From positions 1-11,793 of the forward strand of contig CANHJY010000036.1 in the NCBI GenBank assembly GCA_947461185.1: a stretch of DNA of 11,793 bases, written 5' to 3'. Positions 1 through 6,959 of this stretch are shown one piece after another. The notes beneath the pieces were generated by a model that was not told the DNA's origin, did not search any database, and saw only the letters and a program-made list of their open reading frames with translations. Position 1 is the stretch's first letter, and each line of letters starts with the position of its first letter. The position numbers were made by a program, and so were the translations under genes. The DNA is from Flavobacteriales bacterium. GTDB taxonomy: Bacteria; Bacteroidota; Bacteroidia; Flavobacteriales_D; Crocinitomicaceae.

Positions 1-956
1 AAACCACCAACTTGTTCACTTAAAATTTTACTCATATCCTCAACTTGCTTTTTCATTTGATTTGTTGACTCCTCGGATTGAGATAATGTTTGTTTTGATA
101 TTTGCTGAACAACGTCTTGCAATCCTCTGAAATTTTCATTGAGATTATCGGTCATGGACTGAAGTTTCAGCGGAAAATCAGTTAATGAACTTCCTGCTTG
201 GCCTAAAATGGTTGCCAATCGTTCCATTTCATTTTTTGTATCTCCACTCATTGATGTTTTGAATTCTTCAACCATTTTCCCCATTGAATCTTGTAATTCT
301 TTTACAATATTTTGAGTCATATCAGTTGCTGGATCTTGAAGTTTATTACCTAAATTCTCAATTTCCTGTTTTACTAGTTTTAACTCAGCAACAACTCCTT
401 CATTTGGATCATTTAATATTTGCTCAAAACCTGCTGAGATTGTCAATGCCAAATCAGTGGAAAAGGTTTGTAATGAATTAGATTGTTTTTTTGACTCTTC
501 GTATAAATCACGAAATAAGTTTCCGGGTCTTATTACGTTTCCATTTTCATCCGTAGACTTTAAATCATTTTGGATTTCAATTAATACCTCTGTTAATTTT
601 ATTATCGCACTTGTTTCCTCACTTAAAACTCCTTCTTCAAGTTTTTTTCTTTTAATATTTGTCCAGAATGAAAAAACAACAAGTAGAGCAACACCAAATA
701 TTGACACAATGAAGGCTGTTTTTAACCCATTCATTAATTCTGGAATACTTTTTTCAATGTTATTACTATCGAAATTCCATAATCCAATGGCTATTCCAAG
801 GAAGGTAAATAAGATTCCAAGAGTTGGGAACAACTGAGGAATAAAATCATACAAATGTTCGTTATTATTTTCTTTATTTCTTTTTTTAATGTAATAGGCT
901 GCCCAAATAGCTGCTGCTAATATAATTCCTATTCCTAATAATACTTCTATACTCAT
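1..956 (-). CDS. zorA: ZorA-like MotA/TolQ/ExbB-family motor protein with coil tail (partial, 3' end beyond window)
   Basis: Seen: reading from the ATG at 956, the frame stays open for 318 codons and runs off the left edge. There are three hydrophobic segments, at about residues 5-23, 40-60 and 77-99. The second holds a PTLGILFTFLGIAIGLW stretch (44-60) and the third follows a GLKTAF stretch (77-82). Both are typical of the MotA/TolQ/ExbB proton-channel core. From about residue 100 onward the protein is hydrophilic, rich in Glu, Lys, Gln and Asn, and looks helical or coiled coil. Known: ZorA of Zorya anti-phage systems is a MotA-like stator subunit with a long cytoplasmic tail, assembled around a ZorB dimer in the inner membrane. 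Its start overlaps the zorB stop as ATGA, so translation is probably coupled. Inferred: ZorA rather than MotA or ExbB, because of the tail, the adjacent ZorB-like gene and the defence neighbours. The end of the tail is not visible. Confidence 0.82.
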   Translation of the reverse strand, partial: MSIEVLLGIGIILAAAIWAAYYIKKRNKENNNEHLYDFIPQLFPTLGILFTFLGIAIGLWNFDSNNIEKSIPELMNGLKTAFIVSIFGVALLVVFSFWTNIKRKKLEEGVLSEETSAIIKLTEVLIEIQNDLKSTDENGNVIRPGNLFRDLYEESKKQSNSLQTFSTDLALTISAGFEQILNDPNEGVVAELKLVKQEIENLGNKLQDPATDMTQNIVKELQDSMGKMVEEFKTSMSGDTKNEMERLATILGQAGSSLTDFPLKLQSMTDNLNENFRGLQDVVQQISKQTLSQSEESTNQMKKQVEDMSKILSEQVGG

Positions 957-1675
957 TTTTCATCTATATTTTTAAGCGCTTCATTAATAATTGCTTCGCT
1001 TGTGGTTACTATTCTAAATTCTACTCGACGAGATTTGTCATTATCAACAGCCTTTTTACTTTCAAAAGTGAGTTTATAAGATTTATCAACTGTACGACCA
1101 TAAGAAAGACCGTTTGCTGTTAGCCAATATTGTAATCTCTCTTTTTCACTTCGATTAAGACTAGAAAAACAACTTTGGGTTCTTAAGAATGCTAATACAT
1201 TTCTACCTCTGTCTTGTGATAGTTTCATATTATCGATATAAGGATCCCCTGATGCTCCAATTGGTTTTGTATCTGTATGTCCTTCTATCCGTATTTCTGC
1301 TATTTTGTCTTTATACTTTTTTTGAAGTACGACAGAAAGGTATTTTGGTAAGAACTCAGCTAAAATGTTCTGAAAATAGGGAGTTATTTCTGACTTACCA
1401 GTAGGAAACAGAACCTGAGGATTTGTAAACTTGATGGAAAGGTCATTATCTAGTTTTAAATTCCATCTCGCAAAATCTTTTTTAAATGCTTCCTTTAGTT
1501 CATTATACAATGCAACTTTTGAGGCTTCATAATCTTTAAATATTTTATTCTGTTCTCTTTCACGTTTTTCAACAAGTGCCATATAAGAAATGGACATGAA
1601 CAGAAAAATGACCATAAGCACGGTCATAAGATCCGCTAGGGAAATCCAGTGACTTTCTTTTTTAGTACCCGACAT
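953..1675 (-). CDS. zorB: ZorB-like stator protein (MotB transmembrane segment plus OmpA-like peptidoglycan-binding domain)
   Basis: Seen: 240 residues. A short cytoplasmic N-terminus is followed by one transmembrane helix at about 10-34, which carries Asp15 in a WISLADLM context. This is the equivalent of the channel aspartate of MotB (Asp32 in E. coli). A charged linker at 35-75 leads to an OmpA-like domain at about 85-223, with an LFPTGKSEI strand (89-97), EGHTDT (131-136), SQDRGRNVL (153-161) and DKSRRVEFRI (213-222), the usual peptidoglycan-contact motifs. Known: ZorB anchors the Zorya motor to the cell wall and forms the ion channel with ZorA. The gene lies 96 bases after the brxA-like gene and overlaps zorA by four bases. 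The order B then A is the reverse of described Zorya operons. A flagellar MotB or an ExbD is less likely, given the ZorA-type tail next door and the lack of motility or TonB genes here. Confidence 0.85.
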   Translation of the reverse strand: MSGTKKESHWISLADLMTVLMVIFLFMSISYMALVEKREREQNKIFKDYEASKVALYNELKEAFKKDFARWNLKLDNDLSIKFTNPQVLFPTGKSEITPYFQNILAEFLPKYLSVVLQKKYKDKIAEIRIEGHTDTKPIGASGDPYIDNMKLSQDRGRNVLAFLRTQSCFSSLNRSEKERLQYWLTANGLSYGRTVDKSYKLTFESKKAVDNDKSRRVEFRIVTTSEAIINEALKNIDEK

Positions 1676-1771
1676 ATATTATGGACATTTGGTTCATATA
1701 TTGAATTGACATCAATGACAATTTTCTGAAGTTAAATAAGGTATTCAATAACATTTACTCTTCATTAAAAT
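1676..1771 (-). promoter_or_regulatory. Intergenic gap between brxA-like gene and zorB; possible regulatory site
   Basis: This 96-base gap is the largest among the genes downstream of the XRE gene, where other junctions are 7 bases or fewer or overlap. It contains a weak dyad at 1706-1721 (TTGACATCAATGACAA, six of eight positions paired) that could be an operator. It is too short and lacks a T-run, so it is not a convincing terminator. I found no clear Bacteroidota TAnnTTTG -7 box. The gap may hold a separate promoter for zorBA or may simply be read through. Confidence 0.25.
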
Positions 1772-2476
1772 TCAACACATCATCAATAACTCCCTATCAA
1801 TCCCTTTTATATATTCCCACTTTGAAGTATGATAGTGATTTGCTATTGAAGATAGATCTGGTATTTGGTAATATGCAAATATCGTTTTGTTCATTGCACC
1901 AATGTTGATTTGTTTGGTGTGGTTTACGATGGCATATAGCTTTAAAATGTCTGCTACTTGTTCTTCTGAAAGGGTTAGTTTTCTGATTTGTTCGTAGGTG
2001 GTGGTTGTTTTAGGCTCTATAATACCAAAATCTGATAGAGTTTTAAGAAATGACCTTGTGGACCGCTTTATGATTTCTGCATCACCATATGTCTCAGTCA
2101 TTTTCTTTGTCAAAGCAGTTGAACTGATTTCCTGTGAGCTGTCGAATATTTTAAAATAGGTTTGGGTAAAGTACTTTAGTATTTCGTAGTCCATCATGAA
2201 CATGGCCAAGTAGATTGGTTTCATGTAGTTAAAGTCTTTTTCTTTGCTGAGTTCTATTAGAAAGTTATTTTCAATCAGGCTTTTGTTTTCTTGGAAACTA
2301 TAAATAAAAGTGCGAAAAAGTACTGTTCTTGTTTTTCTTCTGCCGTCTTTTCCTGTCAACTCTACTGCTATATCATCGTAGGCATCATAAAAGTCTTCAG
2401 GCTTTTTACTAGGCTCAACAATTCGAAGTGTTTTATATATCCATTCGGGTTTTAAGGGTCTATCGTATCCTATCAT
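1772..2476 (-). CDS. BrxA-like (DUF1819-type) winged-helix protein, tentative
   Basis: Seen: 234 residues, no signal peptide or membrane helix, largely helical. Residues 45-75 hold a basic patch (GRRKTRTVLFR) and an NKSLIENNFL helix. Residues 85-112 form an aromatic helical block, YLAMFMMDYEILKYF within it. Residues 137-155 (about KRSTRSFLKTLSDFGIIEP) look like a winged-helix recognition region. Known: BrxA of BREX types 1 and 3 is a DNA-binding protein of about 200-230 residues with winged-helix folds, often encoded at one end of the operon. Inferred: the size, the winged-helix pattern and the place after pglZ fit BrxA, but I recognise no diagnostic BrxA signature with certainty, so no symbol is given. 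The ATG follows the previous stop by three bases, giving a TGA-TAA-ATG arrangement. Alternatives are a local regulator or an unrelated accessory DNA-binding protein. Confidence 0.5.
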   Translation of the reverse strand: MIGYDRPLKPEWIYKTLRIVEPSKKPEDFYDAYDDIAVELTGKDGRRKTRTVLFRTFIYSFQENKSLIENNFLIELSKEKDFNYMKPIYLAMFMMDYEILKYFTQTYFKIFDSSQEISSTALTKKMTETYGDAEIIKRSTRSFLKTLSDFGIIEPKTTTTYEQIRKLTLSEEQVADILKLYAIVNHTKQINIGAMNKTIFAYYQIPDLSSIANHYHTSKWEYIKGIDRELLMMC

Positions 2477-2479
2477 TTA

Positions 2480-3025
2480 TCATAAATTTTTAAAACTTAA
2501 TTCGTGCAATTTGAAAATCTCAGGATGTTCTTTCTCGTATTCTTCGAAGGATTGATAGCAAGTACTTGCAGTCAAAAAAGTTACATACGTAATTTCCTTT
2601 CGTTTCATCTCGTCAGTAACGATGAAAGGATTAATATTAAATGAAACTCTTTCACCATTTTCATTCTTGAAATGATGCCATTGATGTTCAAAATATGATG
2701 CAGTTGTTCCACTTTCTGGAGCAATATTAAAAACATCAATATCGTATTTTTCACTTCCTCGAAATCTGTCATTCCTGCCAACTGCCAATGTCAACAAATA
2801 AGGAGATTCAGTACTCCCAGAATAAATGAAATCAATAGATTCAATATCATTTTTACGGGCTTCAAAATAACCAGGTGGTAAAAGGTTAGAAACCTGATTA
2901 AACAAGTCGGGTTGTCTTGCTTTAGTTATGTGATATGCCGAACTTGATGTAATACCACTTAACTTATTTTCAAGTCCTTCATAACTGAATGCATCTGGAA
3001 ATATTTTAAAATTCTTTTTACTCAT
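2480..3025 (-). CDS. Uncharacterised 181-residue protein embedded in a BREX-like operon
   Basis: I do not recognise this family. Seen: a soluble, acidic-to-neutral protein with no signal peptide, membrane helix or nucleotide-binding motif. The N-terminal third (1-60) is mixed and ends in a PPGYFEARKND stretch (50-60). The middle (61-135) alternates hydrophobic and polar residues as beta strands do (for example SPYLLTLAVGRNDRFRG and KYDIDVFNI) and includes an aromatic/His-rich EHQWHHFKNENGER segment (113-126). The C-terminus is helical and charged. The start codon overlaps the pglZ stop as TAATG and the brxA-like gene follows after three bases, so it is co-translated with the core genes. That placement suggests a dedicated subunit or partner of PglZ or the BrxA-like protein, though this rests on position alone. 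BrxB (DUF1788) has a similar size, but I cannot see a match. Confidence 0.8.
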   Translation of the reverse strand: MSKKNFKIFPDAFSYEGLENKLSGITSSSAYHITKARQPDLFNQVSNLLPPGYFEARKNDIESIDFIYSGSTESPYLLTLAVGRNDRFRGSEKYDIDVFNIAPESGTTASYFEHQWHHFKNENGERVSFNINPFIVTDEMKRKEITYVTFLTASTCYQSFEEYEKEHPEIFKLHELSFKNL

Positions 3026-4464
3026 TACTTTAACCGAATATAAGGCACCACCATTTCTTCTACGGTAATGCCACCGTGATTGACTTCAATTGTGTTTTTA
3101 TATGTGAACATGGTTCTGCCTTCCGGCAATGCCAAAAGTTTATCATCTACAAATGGAATTTTTATTGTTAGCTGCGAAATGTGTTCTGATGCTTCTACCG
3201 GAATAATTGCTGCTCTTTTTGCAAAATTGTCAACAAGATATTTTTCCAATTTCTGACCATTTCCTGTTGCAACAACTGACCCATGATCTGAACAGAAATA
3301 AATGGTGAAACCATTATTTTTTAGAAGTTTAATATTGTCTTTTATCGTTGATTTTTCTAAGTATCGTTTAACTGCTTCAAAGTAAGGTTCTTTATCTGAA
3401 TCATTCGGTGCAAAGTGAGTAGAATGGCATAATTCGTCAAAAAAAGTGTAGAGGAACGAAATTGTTTCGTAACCCAATAATGCATCTTCCGAAAGCTCGT
3501 CTTTATCTGAAAAGTAAAAAGTTTGCTTATCCTGAAAAAAAGTCGCAAAGCTTTTTGCCTCTAACGTTCTACCAGGAGACTTTAAGTTGTAAACTTCACT
3601 GTCGCCTTGAAATATTGCAGATCTCGATATGGCTGTTACCGATGGTAACATTGCAAATAAGACTTCCTCTTCAAAATTAAAATCTTCATCTTTCAAAAAG
3701 TTTTTAAGTAATAACCATTCCGCCCAGCCCATGCAATCAAAACATATTAATGCAACTTTCGAATTATTTTTAGTTTTGATGTGGGAAAGAATTCGATCCA
3801 CAGATTTTGGCGATTTTGGTGTAGAGGCAAACATTACTTTTTCCATGCCGTTATTGACAAAGAATACTTTTGACCAATTATCAATATTCTCTTGCAATTG
3901 TAAACTCGGTTTTTCATTCGATAGGCATGAGAGATAAATTATTTCTCCCCATTTTTTACCAACTGATAAAATAGAATCTATTCCGGCTGGTTCATTTAGA
4001 GATTTCATAATGCTTTCCCGTAAAAAAGCAATACGTGTTTTTACAATCTGATCTTCTGCTTTATCTAACCATACAGGAATATCTGAATCATTTATTACCT
4101 GATGTCTGTCTGATTGATAAACCGCATCTAAAATTCCGATTATTTGCTTCGGAGAAAGTTTTTGAAATGATTTGTGAGCATTTCCATTAACAGGAATATC
4201 AGACCATGAGAATGTTTTATGTTCCCACTTATTCGTGATAAATGCTGGGATGTCGGATTTTGGTGTAATGATGTTAAACAAATCCGACTGAGCCGTAAAT
4301 GCAATTATATCGGAAGTCGAATTGGCAATAGCAAACGAAGATCTTTTTTCATTGAGCCACGTCAAGAAATCAGTAGATGACAGAATACCAGTTTGATCGG
4401 TAATGATCTTTGGAGTGTTAGAATCCAAACTGAGCTTAATATGTATTGCCAATTGCCATTGCAT
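3025..4464 (-). CDS. pglZ: PglZ-family alkaline-phosphatase-fold protein of a BREX-like system
   Basis: Seen: 479 residues. The first ~230 residues are a helical, non-catalytic region. The C-terminal half is a PglZ domain of the alkaline phosphatase superfamily. All seven expected active-site positions appear to be present: Asp243 (CFDCMGW), nucleophile Thr277 (LPSVTAISR), Asp343 and His347 (FFDELCH), Asp393-His394 (CSDHGS) and His463 (NHGGIT). The protein ends with the family-typical GGITVEEMVVPYIRL stretch. Known: PglZ is a hallmark of BREX and Pgl phage-exclusion systems, is needed for both host methylation and defence, and works in a complex with PglX. Odd: the protein is shorter than many PglZ proteins, which often exceed 650 residues; the loss appears to be in the N-terminal half. 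The gene starts three bases after the methyltransferase stop and overlaps the next gene by one base. The family call is firm; the exact BREX type is not. Confidence 0.87.
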   Translation of the reverse strand: MQWQLAIHIKLSLDSNTPKIITDQTGILSSTDFLTWLNEKRSSFAIANSTSDIIAFTAQSDLFNIITPKSDIPAFITNKWEHKTFSWSDIPVNGNAHKSFQKLSPKQIIGILDAVYQSDRHQVINDSDIPVWLDKAEDQIVKTRIAFLRESIMKSLNEPAGIDSILSVGKKWGEIIYLSCLSNEKPSLQLQENIDNWSKVFFVNNGMEKVMFASTPKSPKSVDRILSHIKTKNNSKVALICFDCMGWAEWLLLKNFLKDEDFNFEEEVLFAMLPSVTAISRSAIFQGDSEVYNLKSPGRTLEAKSFATFFQDKQTFYFSDKDELSEDALLGYETISFLYTFFDELCHSTHFAPNDSDKEPYFEAVKRYLEKSTIKDNIKLLKNNGFTIYFCSDHGSVVATGNGQKLEKYLVDNFAKRAAIIPVEASEHISQLTIKIPFVDDKLLALPEGRTMFTYKNTIEVNHGGITVEEMVVPYIRLK

Positions 4465-4467
4465 AGT

Positions 4468-6957
4468 TTATGAGATACCTTCTAATTGAATTTCTGCGGC
4501 TTCTACAAAATCACTTAATTCAGTACTGTTTTCTAAAATGCTTTTATCCAAGCGCTGGGCAAAAGTTATAATGTCTTGAAAACGTTTAGCCTTGTAACAT
4601 GATTCGAATCCAAAAACAAGTGCTTCTTTTCTGACTTCCTTAATTTTCTTTTTTTCTGTTTTTGCTTGAATCAACATTGTTTCAAACTCACGCATCAAAA
4701 CTCTTTCTCTTTTTTCTGTAATTTGATTAAGTTCTGGTTCTGATTTCGGTCTGCGGTATTTGCTATCTTCAGATACAAAATTTTGGTCTAGGAGATCTCG
4801 CAATTCTGGCACTGTGTCACCCTGTATGTTGGCAAATTGATTAAATGCAACGGAAATATCAGAGAATGATTTTGGCTCTGACAGAAAGTTATAAAGCCAT
4901 ACTATAGCCGACTTCTCGTCTGACACAAACAAAAACATACCCCCAGCCTTAACTTCATCCATTCCTTCAAGTTTCATTTTCTTTTTGTATTCTCTAAAGG
5001 AATTAATTTGATTGGCTGTAAACCAAAAACCATCTTCTTGAATGAAATTTTGATTTAAGAGGCTATAAAACGATTTAGCATCATAACGGATTTCATAACC
5101 ACGCTGAATATAATAAGCAACCATCTTTGAATAAAGCATCTGCTTTGTTCGTTCTATCACTGGTTTAAGAGGTAGATTGGCTAAAAATTGATTAATAAAC
5201 GAGTGTTCTAATTCAACACCTTTGGACTTCTCAAATAACTTTATAAAATCAGATTTAGGCTTAAATGCTGATATAATTAGATCGTTCTTTACCGCACCGC
5301 TGTAGGATAATTGTTTTGTTGTGCCCTTTTTTTTATCTAAAACTGAAACGCTAGAAATTATGAATCCGGCCTTAGTAATTGCATCTTGAATAGATGACCA
5401 TACTTTTGATTTAGAATTATGAAACACAACAGTTATCCACCTATTAGGCTTTAAAATCTTAAAGTATTGACTAAAACCTAATTGCATTAAACTATTGTAT
5501 TCATCAATGCCTTTGAGTTGTTTAACATTGATAATAGCTTCTGATGTAGTATTCGTATGAATCCTAATCCAATCTTCCATCAAAAAATTCAATTCTGAAT
5601 AAGGAAGATTATCACCGAATGGAGGATCAGTATAGATATAATCAATTGAGTTTTCTGGTATTATACTAGAAAGAGAGGTTACTGATTGAGTAGATACATA
5701 TACATTATTTCGCTTGATCTCACTTAAAGCACGAATTATGCTTTTAGATTTTTCTTCAAATATATTTCCAACATTAATTTCAACTTGCAAATTTGACATA
5801 TAGAGTGTTCCAGATAGTGGACCAACATGTCTTCCATGTTCCGGAATGTAACGATTCATTCTATGTGACCTAGAGTAAAGTGAAGTGAAAATAAATTTCA
5901 AAACTCTGTAAATTTCTGGATCTGATTTGAAATTTTCTATCTCAGAATTAAGCAGAGAGAGAGCAATCAAATTTCTTTTTGAATAAAAATGATGAGTATT
6001 AGTATAACCCTTATGGTAACCTGCTCGCCATAGATCACCAAAATCGTCACCCTTGAACATGATTTGATTTGATGGAACCCAATTACTCAATTGTGTAGTC
6101 TCAATTTTTTGAATTAGTTCAAAATCTTCATTATCCGGTTTTTTATAGCTTTTTTTCGCCCCAATTAGGTATGAAATTAAGGCAGGTCTTTGAACCGGGC
6201 GATTAACTGTTCGACCAATAATAGGATCAAAATATTCTTCAAATACCTTGTTTGCATTATCTTTTTCTAAATCTCCCCCGCAATTTGTGCAATTTACATG
6301 ATCCCTAATTGAATCGTTCTCAAAATCTACAAACTTGTCAAAGTAAAAATATGGTTCTTTACAAATGGGACATTCAAATGCATCGCTCCAAATGGTATAA
6401 TTTATCTTTCTATGCTGAGAATCAACTTTTACAGAATAAAGTTCATTAAACGAACTTTTGACGTTTTTAGAAATAATGTTAACCGCATCAAAAATTTTAG
6501 TGATTGATACTTGCATATTTTGATTTGCAGAAATAAATGCTGCAATTGGAGATAAATCTGAAATGATTGCTTTTCTATTTGTGCGAGATGCAGCTATTCC
6601 AGTGGTTCCTGTACCACCAAAACCATCAAGTACAATATCTCCTTCATTAGTGTAATGTTTTATTGATACTTCAATCGCTTTAGGGGGCACTTTAGTATGA
6701 TAAAAGTGGGCGTTTAATAATGGATCATTTCTACCAAAACTTACATCTCCAACAAATGGCTCTCTCGAATAATTATCGTTGTTTTCATCATAAGGCTTTC
6801 CATACTCCTTTATAAAATCTTCAATATAAGGATTGGGACAAGCAGTATAAATTGGGGGCTGTGAAATAGCCAAAATATCTTCATCTTTGCCTAAAGGAAA
6901 ACCTTCGATACTTTTGAGTTGTGGCAATTTTTCAGCCAAGTCTTTTTTATAATCCAT
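4468..6957 (-). CDS. pglX: PglX-type adenine-specific DNA methyltransferase (BREX-3 PglXI-like) with inserted zinc ribbon
   Basis: Seen: 829 residues. The S-adenosylmethionine-binding motif I is VLDGFGGTGTTG at 109-120, preceded by a PPKAIEVSIKHYTNEGD stretch. The catalytic motif IV is YTDPPFGDN at 442-450, marking an amino-methyltransferase of the DPP[YF] type. Between them, Cys196, Cys199, Cys223 and Cys226 form a CxxC...CxxC zinc ribbon, and about 200 further residues may act in target recognition. Residues 600-829 are a charged, helical C-terminal region. Known: PglX in BREX methylates host DNA at one adenine of a non-palindromic site, which marks self. Its place directly after the BrxC-like ATPase (two bases apart) and before pglZ supports PglX over a stand-alone restriction-modification enzyme. 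No restriction endonuclease is encoded beside it. Adenine rather than N4-cytosine as the target is inferred from context. The motif I then IV order with a long insertion also resembles DUF1156-type methylases. Confidence 0.82.
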   Translation of the reverse strand: MDYKKDLAEKLPQLKSIEGFPLGKDEDILAISQPPIYTACPNPYIEDFIKEYGKPYDENNDNYSREPFVGDVSFGRNDPLLNAHFYHTKVPPKAIEVSIKHYTNEGDIVLDGFGGTGTTGIAASRTNRKAIISDLSPIAAFISANQNMQVSITKIFDAVNIISKNVKSSFNELYSVKVDSQHRKINYTIWSDAFECPICKEPYFYFDKFVDFENDSIRDHVNCTNCGGDLEKDNANKVFEEYFDPIIGRTVNRPVQRPALISYLIGAKKSYKKPDNEDFELIQKIETTQLSNWVPSNQIMFKGDDFGDLWRAGYHKGYTNTHHFYSKRNLIALSLLNSEIENFKSDPEIYRVLKFIFTSLYSRSHRMNRYIPEHGRHVGPLSGTLYMSNLQVEINVGNIFEEKSKSIIRALSEIKRNNVYVSTQSVTSLSSIIPENSIDYIYTDPPFGDNLPYSELNFLMEDWIRIHTNTTSEAIINVKQLKGIDEYNSLMQLGFSQYFKILKPNRWITVVFHNSKSKVWSSIQDAITKAGFIISSVSVLDKKKGTTKQLSYSGAVKNDLIISAFKPKSDFIKLFEKSKGVELEHSFINQFLANLPLKPVIERTKQMLYSKMVAYYIQRGYEIRYDAKSFYSLLNQNFIQEDGFWFTANQINSFREYKKKMKLEGMDEVKAGGMFLFVSDEKSAIVWLYNFLSEPKSFSDISVAFNQFANIQGDTVPELRDLLDQNFVSEDSKYRRPKSEPELNQITEKRERVLMREFETMLIQAKTEKKKIKEVRKEALVFGFESCYKAKRFQDIITFAQRLDKSILENSTELSDFVEAAEIQLEGIS

Positions 6958-6959
6958 GA

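Noticed and set aside
284..837. Two plus-strand open frames opposite the zorA-like gene
   Set aside because: They lie antisense to a clear MotA/ExbB coding frame, match no family and look like shadows.
953..1675. Flagellar MotB or TonB-system ExbD
   Set aside because: The OmpA-like domain excludes ExbD. The neighbouring MotA-like protein with a long tail and the defence genes make ZorB more likely than a flagellar stator.
1676..1771. Rho-independent terminator between the brxA-like gene and zorB
   Set aside because: The only dyad is short and mismatched, and no T-run follows it on the minus strand.
3357..3937. Open frames on both strands inside pglZ
   Set aside because: They overlap conserved PglZ catalytic motifs in the true frame and show no domain pattern of their own.
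4468..6957. Methylase of an ordinary type II or III restriction-modification system
   Set aside because: No endonuclease gene is adjacent, and it is tightly linked to BrxC-like and PglZ genes.
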